From Nautilus pompilius (lineage: Eukaryota; Mollusca; Cephalopoda; Nautilida; Nautilidae), in NCBI GenBank assembly GCA_018389105.1, contig JACATO010000589.1, positions 1,848,001-1,912,000 of the forward strand: a stretch of DNA of 64,000 nt, in the 5' to 3' direction. Numbering within the stretch: position 1 is the stretch's first letter; the number at the start of each line of letters is the position of its first letter. This document shows, piece by piece, positions 34,250-45,225 of this stretch. A model generated the notes under the pieces. That model ran no database searches. It worked only from the letters and a program-made list of their open reading frames with translations, and had not been told where the DNA came from. Position numbers and translations under genes: made by a program.

Positions 34250-34400
34250 GGCAAAGGTGACACACCCAGGTGTTAGCATCGCGAAGCTTTTCCAGCGCCG
34301 TGCGCGTTTCTTTGGCGCATTTCAGGTGAAACCTGAGGCGGCATTTTTTGCAGACCAGAGGTTTTCGGGCGTGAGTGGTTTTCTCATTGCAGGCTGGGCA
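34250..34400 (-). pseudogene. Element A PHD-like zinc finger
   Basis: Minus-strand reading gives a Cys/His pattern C-x2-C, H-x2-C, W-x-C-x2-C: VCKKC, FHLKC, then NTWVCHLC. This matches the second half of a PHD finger. It sits directly before the endonuclease start (LTILQWN near 34172). The first Cys pair of a full PHD finger is in the upstream, frame-disturbed part. Confidence 0.65.
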
Positions 34401-34547
34401 CCGTTGGTTAGCGCCATCTGCTGTTGTGGCGATGGTGGTTGTGGTTGAATTGGTTGCAGCTGGTGTTGGCGCATTTGGTCGGCAGGTTGGGCAGCGCCGG
34501 TCTGTAGTGGGGGCCTGGCGGGGGCATTCCCGAGCTTCGCAGCCATT

Positions 34548-35051
34548 TCAGCGGATTGGTTGTCTGCCCTTGCTGATCTTGACCTTGCAACCTGTACATC
34601 GGAGGTTATCGTGTAGTGTGGTTGATGTCGGGTTGGTGGTGTTCTGAGTTTGCGTGAGCTGTCCCATGGTGTCGAAGGGTCCAACGCAGACGGGGCACAC
34701 GAAGCCTTGAAGATGCTTTTGGTATCGCGTCAGGCCGCTGCGGAGTCCGTGGTAGTCTCCTCGACGTCTGGTGCAAGTGACAGGGACGAAGTCGACGCGG
34801 ACTGGTCCCGGGTTCGCCTCAACATCCGCCGCCCTAAGGAGGAGTAGCCGGAGATACAGGGCGGGGAGGGTATCTCCGATCATCGAAAAGGGTGTACGCC
34901 TCCCGAAGCGAACGCCGGGTGTGTTGGACGGGATTCGCGAGCCGCGGACGGCTCCTCGTGAAGGTTCCAAGCCTTTGTCCAGGCTGCTGCTGTTGTTGTT
35001 TCTAAAGTTGTTTTTCCTGCTCTGATCACTGTAAAGACTCCATGAAAACAC
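34548..35051 (-). pseudogene. Element A ORF N-terminus with 2A-like motif
   Basis: A 167-residue frame. Residues 65-83 read LYLRLLLLRAADVEANPGP, a hydrophobic stretch followed by D-V-E-x-N-P-G-P, the hallmark of 2A peptides that cause ribosome skipping between the last Gly and Pro. A second start at Met57 (MIGDTLPAL) would place the motif about 27 residues from the N-terminus. C-terminal to it are Cys pairs (VCPVC, RCTGCK) of a zinc-finger-like region. 2A-like motifs near the N-terminus are known in several invertebrate non-LTR elements. The frame is lost after 34548 and continues in other frames. Confidence 0.8.
34803..34826 (-). other. 2A-like ribosome-skipping motif, element A
   Basis: Encodes DVEANPGP directly after a Leu-rich stretch, matching the D(V/I)ExNPGP consensus at every fixed position. 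In active 2A sequences the peptide bond before the final Pro is not formed. Activity here is not shown. Confidence 0.85.
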
Positions 35052-35335
35052 CTAAACTTCCTGCTATACTTATGGGAAAAAACAGAACATTGTAAAACAT
35101 ATCTGTTATTATAACGTAATTTTTTTTTTACTTTCAACGGGTGTGAATTATTTGGACCTGTACATATCCAGTATTCAGTTGAAAAGTAACCATAATTCAC
35201 AATTAAATATTTCCATCCCTTCTATTCCTACTTTCCACTTTGTCCCATTCTTTCCTCTGACCTTTTTTTTTTTTTTACCTAAATTCATACTGGTGTGTTG
35301 GCCGGGTTAGCTCGTTATCTGTGCATCTCCTCTGT

Positions 35336-35540
35336 GTGTGTGTGTGTGTGTTCATCTCTCTCTCTCTCCATCTCTCTTTCTCGTTCTCTCTCTCTGTACT
35401 GACGTCATATCCGTCTTTGTAATGACGTTATCTCTCTCTGTGTAATGACGTCATCTCTCTCTGTGTAATGACGTCATATCCGTCTCTGTAATGACGTTCT
35501 CTCTCTCTCTCTCCCTCCCTCTCTCTCTCTCTGTGCATCT
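35336..35540. repeat. CT-rich array with TGACGTCA units
   Basis: A short TG run, then CT tracts separated by five units with the core TGACGT. Three are the perfect palindrome TGACGTCA, in contexts GTACTGACGTCATATCC and GTAATGACGTCATCTC. It is related to the arrays at 18803 and 45226. Confidence 0.9.
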
Positions 35541-35754
35541 CTTTATTATCTATCTCCCGTCGTAGCTCCTTACCGTACTTTACAATCTGACTTGCAACCT
35601 CACCTTATTATTAGTTTTTCATTTTTTTTTTTCCTTCTTTTATTGGGGAAAGATCGCATTTTACCACGCGATTCCTAGTATCCATGGTTACTGCTTGGCC
35701 TTTGCGTGATCATGAACACAGATAATTTTAACAACTTCAGCATTTCAGCACGTG

Positions 35755-35797
35755 CACACACACACACACACGCACGCACGCACGCACGCACGCACAC
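35755..35797. repeat. (CA)n/(CGCA)n microsatellite
   Basis: CA dinucleotides passing into CGCA tetranucleotides. Confidence 0.95.
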
Positions 35798-38193
35798 GGC
35801 TGCCTTTTATTTCGCTCAACAAAGAACCCAGTATCCTTTGTTACAGTTCTGAACTACTCGCTGACCTCCGAGTACACGCGATCTACAATCAAACCATTGG
35901 ACACGAAACCTAACTGAAGGATAATTTCAAAAAAAAGAGAGAAAAAAATCGTTTAAATTTCCCACCGCCCCCCAAAGGGGGATTTTCTTGGGGACTAAAG
36001 GAACGTCGCTGTGTTTCTGTCTGTTTTCTAATGTTTATACAAAGAAGTGAATCATGTTGCTAATGTTAATAAAACAACGCGAAAATCACTGGAGGGTTCG
36101 TGAATAAACATGATGTAGGCTATTAAAATAGCGAGTATTGTTTGTTGAGTGCGTATCAGCGCTGGTTTAACAGAAATGATAGTTATTCTGGGAAATAGAA
36201 GCCGGATTTGCCTTGGTACAGCTAGCAGACTCCTGGGGGTAAAAAATAGACTCATTAAAGGGGAATCTACACATGAGCAGTTATGTTTCGAATTTTGAGG
36301 CACCATTTTGCAATAGATCGGTGGCAGCTCATGACGTCATATCAGCCGTCCCGCCGTATCTGATAACGGAGTGGTTACTACAAGGTCCGCCAGTCTCAAA
36401 CTGTAGACATATCTCGAAATCTCTGCTAAGCCGTTTGAAATTGCTGGTGTCGAAGAAAGAAAATCAAAAGCAGGCACGGAGTAAATAAATCGATGAGTGC
36501 TCGGGTACCGGTGACAGATTAATGAAAGCTGTTCGTACAAAATGATAGTGGAGATTGGGCAGTTTGAAAGGAGAACCAGGAATGTAAAGAGAGCTATCAG
36601 GTGATCCAGTTTACAGTGAGACGACCGCCTTTAAGATTAGAATTTCGTTCAGATGTCCAGCCGTAGGCTGCGATGCTTTGCGTTCGTTTTCTTTTCCATA
36701 TAAACACCCTTTATGAAAATTAATAATTTTTCTTCCAAAGAATAACCGGTAGCTAGTACGTGACATGTCCGCAAAGGATATTTAAAATTCTGCAGGAAGT
36801 CGCCCGCGTTCACACTTATAGCAGGCGATAAATTAGACCGAACTGAGAGTTGGGGCCCGGGTACCTGCTCCTTGCCGAAAACCCCTAACCGGATCCGTTT
36901 AAAATAAAAGGGCGATTTTCCCGACCCGAAAGCCGAAATGATAACAAAAAGAAACCAGAAACTATATAAAATATCTGAAACTTAAATAGAGCATTTCTTG
37001 GTCGGGGCAGTAGAAGGTTTGAGAATTGTTTCAAACAAATGGACATCTAATTAAAGGTGTAGGGCACCGATATCCGCCGTCTTATAACCACAGCTTTAAC
37101 ACTCATTGCGAAAACTTTCACCCTTCACAATAATTTTGAAACATTGTAGTATGGAAGGAAATGGAGCAAAATCGGTTCCGTTTTTGTCAGATGATAGATT
37201 TTAACTGATATTAGCTTCTTCGTTTCTTCTTTCATATAGTTTCATTTAGGTTTACCGTTTTTTTTGTTTTGTTTTCTATTAATTTGATTTTTATTTAAAA
37301 CCTCGTGCAGAAATAGATTGTAACTCCGTACACCATAATCAGGGGTCGCAAGTCTGACTGATACATAAATAAAAATATAGTTCTTTTGTCCGTATTTTTC
37401 CTTTGTTTGTTGTTTTTTTTTGCGGATTTTGCAAACTAATTTTATTTCACTGTGACAGATCGAAGTACGGTGAAGGTCATCGTACTTCTGTGAATGGGGC
37501 ATTCCGCCGCCAGAAGAGACGCCGCGTTTTTCCATCGGCTTGCATCAGGAAAACAGACGGAGGGGTTTTCTTCCCTGAGTATTTCAAGCGTCGGAGAACC
37601 TCTAATACTTGTCCAGCAGCGCTGCTTGTGTGGAACGGAGTCGAAGTATTAGTATCTGCCTGGACCGAGTCGGGTTAGGGGGCGGGTGAGTTAGTCCACT
37701 GTGCACGTGACCAGCGGTCAGTGGCACCAGAGTTCCCGAGTGTACGCTTTTCGTCGCTATCCTTTCACAAATACCACTTTAAAAAAAAAACGATCCAGTT
37801 GGAGTGGATCTTCCTTCCTCCAAAAACCTCGCGACTATTCCAAATTACCTGAAGGATGAGAAGCTCTGTTCGGATTATTCGGCGCCGAGAAGCCGGACGT
37901 GCGCCTGGGCAGACGAGGTCTGGCCGAACAACTTAGTGCCAGGCCATCTAACCCTGCAAACAGGGGAAAGTCGGCCCGGGGCCGGGTGCGGGGTGACCGT
38001 AACATCCGGATTCCGACAACACAGGAATTTCAATGAATTTGATGGTTTCCGGCTAAACTTGGTTTTTCCAGTACTCCTACAGTTGGAATGGGTTTCTTAT
38101 CGTTATTTGTTCGCCATTCTGCATTTTACATGGTGCGTATATCAAAGTTGCAGAGGTGGGGGGCTTTAGATGCCGTTTAGTTAGAGTGCTGTT

Positions 38194-38196
<3 letters not shown>

Positions 38197-38233
<37 letters not shown>

Positions 38234-38263
38234 TAATAATAATTAATAATAATAATGATGATG
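38197..38263. repeat. (TAA)n microsatellite
   Basis: ATA/TAA units with a few interruptions, ending in TGATGATGAA. Confidence 0.95.
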
Positions 38264-40324
38264 AATGATAGATGACATTTACCGGAATTACGGCTCGCGG
38301 AATCACAGATTGATATCACTGTTCACCATCCATTTATTACGATTAAGAGATGATCCCAATTGAGTGTCTCATGTTTTGAATGAAATCTGATTTTCTGTTT
38401 GCTTTTGAGTCAAACTATTCATCGTTTGTTTGTTTGTTTTTAATTTCGCAGCCCCTACGGGCCTGGTTAGGGTTCTTTCGGCACGCACAAGACGTCTGAA
38501 ATCGGCTCTTATTTTGGCACCAAGAGCGAAGTCTGCCGTGTCGTCTACTTCACTAGGAGAGCGGGGGGCGACCTTCCGCCGAATTCCAAACGCCTTTCGC
38601 GGACACGTCACAGACTGGCTGACAATAATTAGAATCCTGGTTTCCCCCCTTTCGGATCACCACATGATCTCCGTCCGTATTTATCCGAACAGCTGTCGCT
38701 TGCCCGCCATCAGTATTTGGGTATTAACTGTCTCGCTCCGTGTCTTATTTTTGGTTTCCCTTCGACACCACTCGGCTCAGCAGAAGTTTATCAGATGTCC
38801 ACCTTCTAGTACGGTAGTTTTTTTGTGTCGTAATTTCTTTATTATGACAGATTTCCATATTCCAAATATGGCGGAACCGATATAAAACCACAGTCCGCCG
38901 TCGATCTACCGCAAAATGCCGTCTGAAAGATCACGACGTCATTACTCATATGTCTTACTTTATTCAAAGTGTTGGTGGTGCCTCGGTGGGAAATCAGACC
39001 AGTTAATAATATCAGAATGGTTAGGAAGAACAAGGTCGCTGGCATGCCACTGTGGCTCATAGATAAGGAAAATGGAAGCCTTCTTACTATGGTCTGAAAG
39101 CGTAGTTCATTCTCATCGGATTTAAAGTTCGATTTAAGCTGGTGGCCAAACGGGCTATAAATACTAAGCTACAACAAAAGTGATTGTTGTTTTTTTTTTA
39201 ACGATAATGCGAGTAAATGGTAATGCTGAGAACGAGGTACTGTACGTAAGTTGACTGCTTAAGGCTAAGACTACAGTCACTGACTCTGGCCTCTGATTAC
39301 AGATCGTAACGTAACAATTGCCGCGGTCTCTCCGAGTGTATTGAAGGTACATTGATTCTTGGACGTAATTAAATATATCACAATTATTTATGATTTGGTT
39401 TTAATACTAAAATTGCTAATCATCAATTATCAAATTCGTATATAAGAAATAATAAAGTATCGACATCAATTCTTCGGTCATTCAAGCTTTTGCTGTTGTT
39501 ACTTTCGGTTTGTTTTACTTTTGTTTGCTGGGGTTGGAGGCTTTAACTCTTATAAGTGAAATTAGAATTCCGTACGAACCATCATGCAATACGCCGTTTG
39601 CACAACTATTACGTAAGCAATATTATTTACAAGGGAACCTAGAGAAGCTCTCATACATGCATTAAAAGTATTAAACGTTTAAATCCACTAAAACGTTATT
39701 TTAAAGTTAATTAACATAGATGAATCATTACAAAAAGTGCCTTTATTTGGTTATCTCACCCTATCCCTGGTCCTTCAAGTAGAGTAGAGCAACGAAAACC
39801 CTTTAAAAAATTATTATCCGTAAACCTACGAGTAGGTATAAAAATTAAATATTGAAATGTTTTGCACAGAAATAGAATTAATTATTTAATGAAATCTGAA
39901 TATTTTATTTTATGGTGCAAAACTGGAACTGTTGTAGTGAATACGCGGTGTATTTTTGTCGTGTTGGCCCGCCTATAGCCCGCCGTTATCGCAGAATGAA
40001 GCAATGCCCTACGGCATACAGAATAATCCAGATGGTTTTCATTTTTAATTACTTGCTGGGCTGATTCCTACCACTTTCAACTGCAGCCATTTCGCTGATA
40101 ACATTGGGTCATTTAACGTCCGTTCTCACAACTCTGTGTACTTTCATGCACTTCCTTTAACCGTCTACTTTTACTTTCATTTCTTTTATGATGGGAGACA
40201 ATTGGGGGGGTTGTTGTTGTTTTTGCAATTTTACGTTGTCTTCGTTTTAATGCAGTTATGCGTGTAATTCTTACGAGTTCCGCCCTAAAGGCACACACCA
40301 TACACGTTTGTAAATCTGTTTCAG

Positions 40325-40723
40325 GTCATCAAGATGTTGGTTATAATCATCGTTCTCTTTCTGCTCTGCTGGGCGCCCATTCTCATCAACAACGTGCTTG
40401 TCGCTTACGGTGTTCTGTCCAGCCTCCACTACGGCTACCTGAAGCCGATGCGGCAGGCCTTCTTCCTCATGGCCTACGCCAACAGCTGCGTCAACCCCAT
40501 CGTCTACGGCTTCATGTCTAAAAACTTCCGGGAAACGTTCCAGCACGCGCTTTGCTCCTGCATCCGTGGCAAAGAGTACGCGAGGCGGATGCGCTTCGAG
40601 CGGCACAATTCGACCCTGACCCGGTCCACTAACCTCGGCTACACTCGAGAAATCCAGATGGAGGAATTAGAGGCGATTTCGAAAACTGAATCTTACGGGT
40701 CCTGCTGTCCGGATAATGTCTGA
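40325..40723 (+). CDS. Class A GPCR, terminal exon: TM6, TM7, helix 8, tail
   Basis: The last coding exon, 132 residues plus TGA. TM6 reads MLVIIIVLFLLCWAPILINN with the CWxP toggle motif. TM7 reads FFLMAYANSCVNPIVYGF with NPxxY. Helix 8 is SKNFRETF, and CSC at residues 78-80 is a likely palmitoylation site. The tail is Ser/Thr-rich (HNSTLTRST) and ends ESYGSCCPDNV. The acceptor is CTGTTTCAG. Phase 0 joins the loop-3 exon as KTRKQ-VIKML. Together the three exons show a G-protein-coupled receptor of the peptide-binding rhodopsin class. LKPMRQAFFLMAYANSCVNP resembles invertebrate neuropeptide receptors annotated as QRFP-, trissin- or galanin-like, but the ligand cannot be assigned. Codon third positions are GC-rich against an AT-rich background, as expected of a conserved coding exon. 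Confidence 0.95.
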   Translation, partial: VIKMLVIIIVLFLLCWAPILINNVLVAYGVLSSLHYGYLKPMRQAFFLMAYANSCVNPIVYGFMSKNFRETFQHALCSCIRGKEYARRMRFERHNSTLTRSTNLGYTREIQMEELEAISKTESYGSCCPDNV

Positions 40724-40771
40724 CGTTCGAACGCCGACCAGACCCGTTAAGTGTAAAGCGACCTGGCAACA

Positions 40772-40777
40772 AATAAA
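40772..40777 (+). promoter_or_regulatory. Poly(A) signal AATAAA of the GPCR gene
   Basis: A perfect AATAAA 48 bases after the stop codon, with a G/T-rich stretch (AAGTTTGTTGGATTTTG) about 20 bases further on that fits a downstream element. The 3' untranslated region would be about 75 nt. Later signals cannot be excluded. Confidence 0.6.
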
Positions 40778-40867
40778 GTATTTTGAAAGAAAGAGAAGTT
40801 TGTTGGATTTTGCGTTCGTGGCATGCGCAAGAAAATAGATACCGGGAGATAGTTATTAACAGTACCT

Positions 40868-42117
40868 GCAAATTGTGTAATTACCCGTGTCGTGTCAGTC
40901 CCACATTGTGTAATTAACCGTGTCGTGTCAGTCCCACATTGTATAATTAACCGTGTCGTGTCAGTCCCAAATTGTGTAATTACCCGTGTCGTGTCAGTCC
41001 CAAATTGTGTAATTAACCGTGTCGTGTCAGTCCCACATTGTGTAATTAACCGTGTCGTGTCAGTCCCAAATTGTGTAATTAACCGTGTCGTGTCAGTGCC
41101 ACATTGTGTAATTAACCGTGTCGTGTCAGTCCAAATTGTGTAATTAACCGTGTCGTGTCAGTGCACATTGTGTAATTACCGGGTCGTGTCAGTCCCACAT
41201 TTGTAATTAACCGTGTCGTGTCAGTCCCACATTGTGTAATTAACCGTGTCGTGTCAGTCCCAAATTGTGTAATTAACCGTGTCGTGTCAGTCCCAAATTG
41301 TGTAATTAACCGTGTCGTGTCAGTCCCAAATTGTGTAATTAACCGTGTCGTGTCAGTCCCACATTGTGTAATTAACCGTGTCGTGTCAGTCCCACAGTGT
41401 AATTAACCGTGTCGTGTCAGTCCCACATTGTGTAATTACCCGTGTCGTGTCAGTCCCAAATTGTGTAAATAACCGTGTTGTGTCAGTCTCACATTGTATA
41501 ATTAACCGTGTCCTGTCAGTCCCAAATTGTGTAATTAACCGTGTCGTGTCAGTCCCACATTGTGTAATTAACCGTGTCGTGTCAGTCCCAAATTGTGTAA
41601 TTAACCGTGTCGTGTCAGTCCCACATTGTGTAATTAACCGTGTCGTGTCAGTCCCACATTGTGTAATTAACCGTGTCGTGTCAGTCCCACAGTGTAATTA
41701 ACCGTGTCGTGTCAGTCCCAAATTGTGTAATTAACCGTGTCGTGTCAGTCCCACATTGTGTAATTAACCGTGTCGTGTCAGTCCCACAGTGTAATTAACC
41801 GTGTCGTGTCAGTCCCACAGTGTAATTAACCGTGTCGTGTCAGTCCCACAGTGTAATTAACCGTGTCGTGTCAGTCCCCCATTGTGGTAATTAACCGTGT
41901 CCGTGTCAGTCCCCCCATTGAATAATTAACCGTGTCGTGTCAGTCCCACATTGGTAATTACCCGTGTCGTGTCAGTCCCACAATTGTGTAATTACCCGTG
42001 TCGTGTCAGTCCCCAAATGTGTAATTAACCGTGTCGTGTCAGTCCCACATTGTGTAATTAACCGTGTCGTGTCAGTCCCACATTGTGTAATTAACCGTGT
42101 CGTGTCAGTCCCACATG
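40868..42117. repeat. 33-bp minisatellite array (about 37 units)
   Basis: Tandem units of 33 bp, for example CCCACATTGTGTAATTAACC followed by GTGTCGTGTCAGT. Main variants are CACATTG or CAAATTG, TTAACC or TTACCC, and a 31-bp form with CACAGTGTAATT. Since 33 is a multiple of three, one frame stays open as an 11-residue repeat (SVPHCVINRVV) until a short unit shifts it. No start context or gene structure supports translation. Units near 41870-42010 are more irregular. The array begins about 90 bp after the GPCR poly(A) signal. Confidence 0.95.
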
Positions 42118-45100
42118 TGGTGAAATGACTTTAGTCGATTTATTTTTTCTTGTGAACGCCATTGTGAAGAAAAATTCCGTGTATAGATATTACATTTTTT
42201 TTTTCATATTTTTACAAAACTATCGTTCCCTTCCAGTGAATCGAAAAATATTCAAATACCTCAGAGTAATCGGTTTTTCCTCAGAACTGTTTACTGAAAT
42301 GTGAACGCAAGCTTGTGTGCCAGCTGACGTTTTACCGTATAATAAATACCGTTCTCACATTCTCCTTTCGTACTGTTTATAGCAGTATTTAGAAAAATTC
42401 TTCCGAATAAGTATTTAACCAGTTGACCGTGCTAAAATTCTGTGTGGCCAGCGCTAGCATTAATAACAGTTTTTTTCTCTCTCACGTTTTAGGGTGAAAA
42501 AACTACAATATCCAGTTAGGACAATTTCCTTTCTTCGACAATTCACTGATGTAGATGTTCTCTGCTTTAACCTTTTTTGCTTTGTCCTTCCATAGCCATT
42601 AAATTAGGCTTACATCTGAAGACCTCAGCACCGTTGGAATTTCTTCACACAATCTGAGGAACACTTGGTATCACTGCCCCATTGGAATACACAATTTTGT
42701 ACCAACACTTTTCTTGACGATGGTAACGTTTCTTTCCCATATGTTTTTGTATACACACCCTCCATCATCTCCAGCTAACCAGCTTTTGGATTTATGCAGC
42801 TCCGTAACAGAGCCTTCGAACGCCAGACAACACTGGCCTCTCTTCCAGGTCACCCTCCGTTTAATTCTTCTTACATTTATCACTCTAAATGTATTCCATA
42901 ATTATGTAGCCTTTTATTGGTCTTTCGAAATCAGTATTCCTACTGTTCTATTCTTACCGTGAACGGCTTCTTTCATGTAATTTACTATTTATTATTATGT
43001 GAGTAAAAATAATGGTTTCTCCCCTATTCTACAGCTCTTTTGGCGACCTACACAGAAGTTATAATTTTATCTTTCTAACTTTATTTCTGTTCTTCCTTTA
43101 TCTTTATTGAACGACTGTTTCTAGGCTTATTAATGGTACTAAACAATACAGTGATACTGCGGTTTTGGCACTTGAGTTTATTGCAGTTTTGCACTCGTTT
43201 CTCTGCGAAAATTCTTTGTTCTTTACAGCAATCTCTCTCTCTCTCTCCACCCCCAGATCAGCAATGCGCTCAATGGTCTTCTTGTTACATAGAAAATAGC
43301 CACCTTGAAATCACTTCTTTCATGGCTCTTACACGGGAGAAATTATTTGTAGCCATTTGTTTGATCAAAGTTCGACCGGTGTATGTTTATTTTTACAAGT
43401 CACAATTTTCATATTACGTTAAACGAGACATGACTATCGCATGAGATTAAATGTGTTCACGCCACATTCCCTACTGCATCCGTTACCATCGTCGAAATAT
43501 ACTTTGCAGGCAGGTAAACACAATCCAGCGCCCAGTTACCGACCTTGAGGTGGTTAAATACATTTCTGATTCGCCGTACAAAAACCCGAGGATCAATATT
43601 CAGTAATTGAAATGACAAAACCTATTCGGATAAGAAGTAAAAAGGGTTCGATCAGAGTTATTGAAGTATAATGCCGTTTATGTAAAAGCAAAGAGCCGGG
43701 AAGCGATCAAATCATATAAAAGGACTCCCAGTGAAGAGAAATGGCCATTTATACCATCCTCACTTAATTACACCAGCTGTTTAATTTATTCCACTCAACC
43801 TATTTTCCGCTATCCAATCGCACCCTAGTCCTAGCTCATTTTGTGGTTATCTCCCCTAGTACGTAAAACAAAATTATTTGCCCTTCGTCCGCCCGATCAA
43901 AACCCTAAAATTATTTCAAAAAGCCTCATTGAGGGTCCTCTTATGCATCTGGAATTCAGACCAGAAAGGTCTAACATTTAGAATCATTCAGCCAGAGAAT
44001 TCCGAATACACCTGCGATCTGTAATAAATCAATACGTTTAATAATTTCTGGCATGTGTTCTTTTGTAATCAGTTTCATTGTTGTTTTCTTTTAATCTAAA
44101 AATTACTTTTTCGGTTGGCACAAATTTACATTTTTACGAAACCGATTGTTCCCTTTTTCGAAAATCGATCTATCGAGCAGCTTCAAGAGGCACGCGAACG
44201 TAATTTCCGGTGCGAAGCTTGTTCTTAAGATGAGGCGAAGGCGACAACGGTCTCGGTTAACACTTAAAGCACTAAAACAGAACCGCTGACAGACAGACAG
44301 TCGGTACACACCTGCCTGGAAGTTAGAACCTCCGTCGAAAACAATATGCCGCAATTCTCTGTTTTGTTCTGTTAATAGCTGTTGTTGAATTTGCCGCAAG
44401 TAGCGAATTATACTCGTGCAATATTTATTAGAAAACGATCGATTTTCATTCTGTCATACAAGTTTATTAGAGAAATTATTGAGCATCTCTCTCTAGAGAG
44501 CCGCTTTTTAAATACACAAGTCCTGCCATTCCGAAGACTAGATAGGGTTAGAACCCTTATCAATGTTATCAAAATGAACTTTTCTAAATTCTGAACAAGT
44601 TCTTTAATTTTGTAGTTAACGACATAATTAGGTTTTTCGTAAAAATGGGCAGATGTCTCCCCCACTGGATTTTAAGTCATTCATACTTTTCGGTTTATAA
44701 ATATTTCATCGAGAACATTAGGCGGGTGTAAGATTAAGCTACAGTAAAGTATCTAAAGGCAGACTTTGCAGCTCGGGCCGTTGGTTAACGCTCTACATAG
44801 TAATACGGTACACAGAGTTCCTCTCAGTTCCAAAACCCGAGTCTGCACAGAATTTGGACTCCAATCTAAATTTTAGTTCGAGTAATTTCTGATAAATTTA
44901 AAACTAAAACGAGTATTTTTAGTGCACTTTAAATTCGAAGTAATCTGCAATTGCATGATGTAAATATTTGTAAAATGTACATTCATAACGTTTTAAACAA
45001 AGATCGACGTTTTTTTTAAGACTGGTATTGATTTTCATTAAAATACCTATTCGTTTACGTCGATTGTAGTTGTCCCCCCTTCAGGGTTAAGATACCTCCA

Positions 45101-45225
45101 AGATATATTAGCTACAATGGCCGAGCTCCTATAATCTTGAAAGTTTTTCGTATTTTTATGCTGCTGGTATTAGACATTTAACAATAGTTCCGATAAAATA
45201 CCCAGCTTCTGACGTGTAAAAAACG
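42118..45225. other. No recognisable gene
   Basis: AT-rich intergenic DNA between the minisatellite and the ACGTCA array. Apart from a possible transposase remnant at 42530-42890 I see no gene or element. The frames at 43133 and 44103 have no recognisable motifs. Confidence 0.5.
42530..42890 (-). mobile_element. Possible Tc1-like transposase remnant
   Basis: Minus-strand sequence has weak Tc1-type blocks: GSVTELHKSKS and YKNIWERNV, comparable to the segment before the second catalytic Asp. After a stop come SSDVSLI and WLWKDKAKKV, comparable to SPDLNPIEWLWKDL. The critical Asp/Asn block is not clear. The order and spacing fit, but similarity is low and the call could be wrong. Confidence 0.35.

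Larger units (their letters stand above)
27180..35051 (-). mobile_element. Non-LTR retrotransposon A, interrupted by element B
   Basis: An APE-type non-LTR element on the minus strand, split by element B (29116-33857). From its 5' end it has a leader with a 2A-like motif (34803-34826), cysteine-rich segments and a PHD-like finger (34250-34400). The endonuclease N-terminal half (33868-34172) precedes element B. The endonuclease C-terminal half (about 28750-29105), a linker and the reverse transcriptase (28100 down to about 27180) follow it. In-frame stops and frameshifts show it is inactive. The 5' limit is set near the first frame that contains the 2A motif. The 3' limit is uncertain: 26.52-27.18 kb may be its 3' untranslated end, but I cannot prove it. 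Confidence 0.85.
17743..40324 (+). other. GPCR intron (22.6 kb) with nested retrotransposons
   Basis: Begins GTAAAA and ends ATCTGTTTCAG. It contains GA/CT arrays, a possible minus-strand first exon near 19.9 kb, a nested pair of non-LTR elements at about 27.2-35.05 kb and a TAA microsatellite. The parts 20.0-26.2 kb and 35.8-40.3 kb hold no gene I can recognise, although 19.1-25 kb is visibly richer in CpG than the flanks. Confidence 0.8.

Noticed and set aside
35090-35125. Possible target-site duplication of element A (AAAGTAAAA, also near 26545)
   Set aside because: The shared 9 bases are low-complexity and A's ends are not defined, so the match is not meaningful.
36337-36540. Minus-strand frame with SLRLADLVVTTPLSD, resembling GPCR TM2
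   Set aside because: The match is limited to a few residues, no other GPCR motif lies near it, and the strand is opposite to the receptor exons here.
40892-41701. Frames with an 11-residue repeat (SVPHCVINRVV)
   Set aside because: The 33-bp minisatellite unit is a multiple of three without a stop in one frame. Short units shift the frame and there is no gene structure. I also considered and rejected a CRISPR array, since the whole unit repeats with no unique spacers and the genome is eukaryotic.
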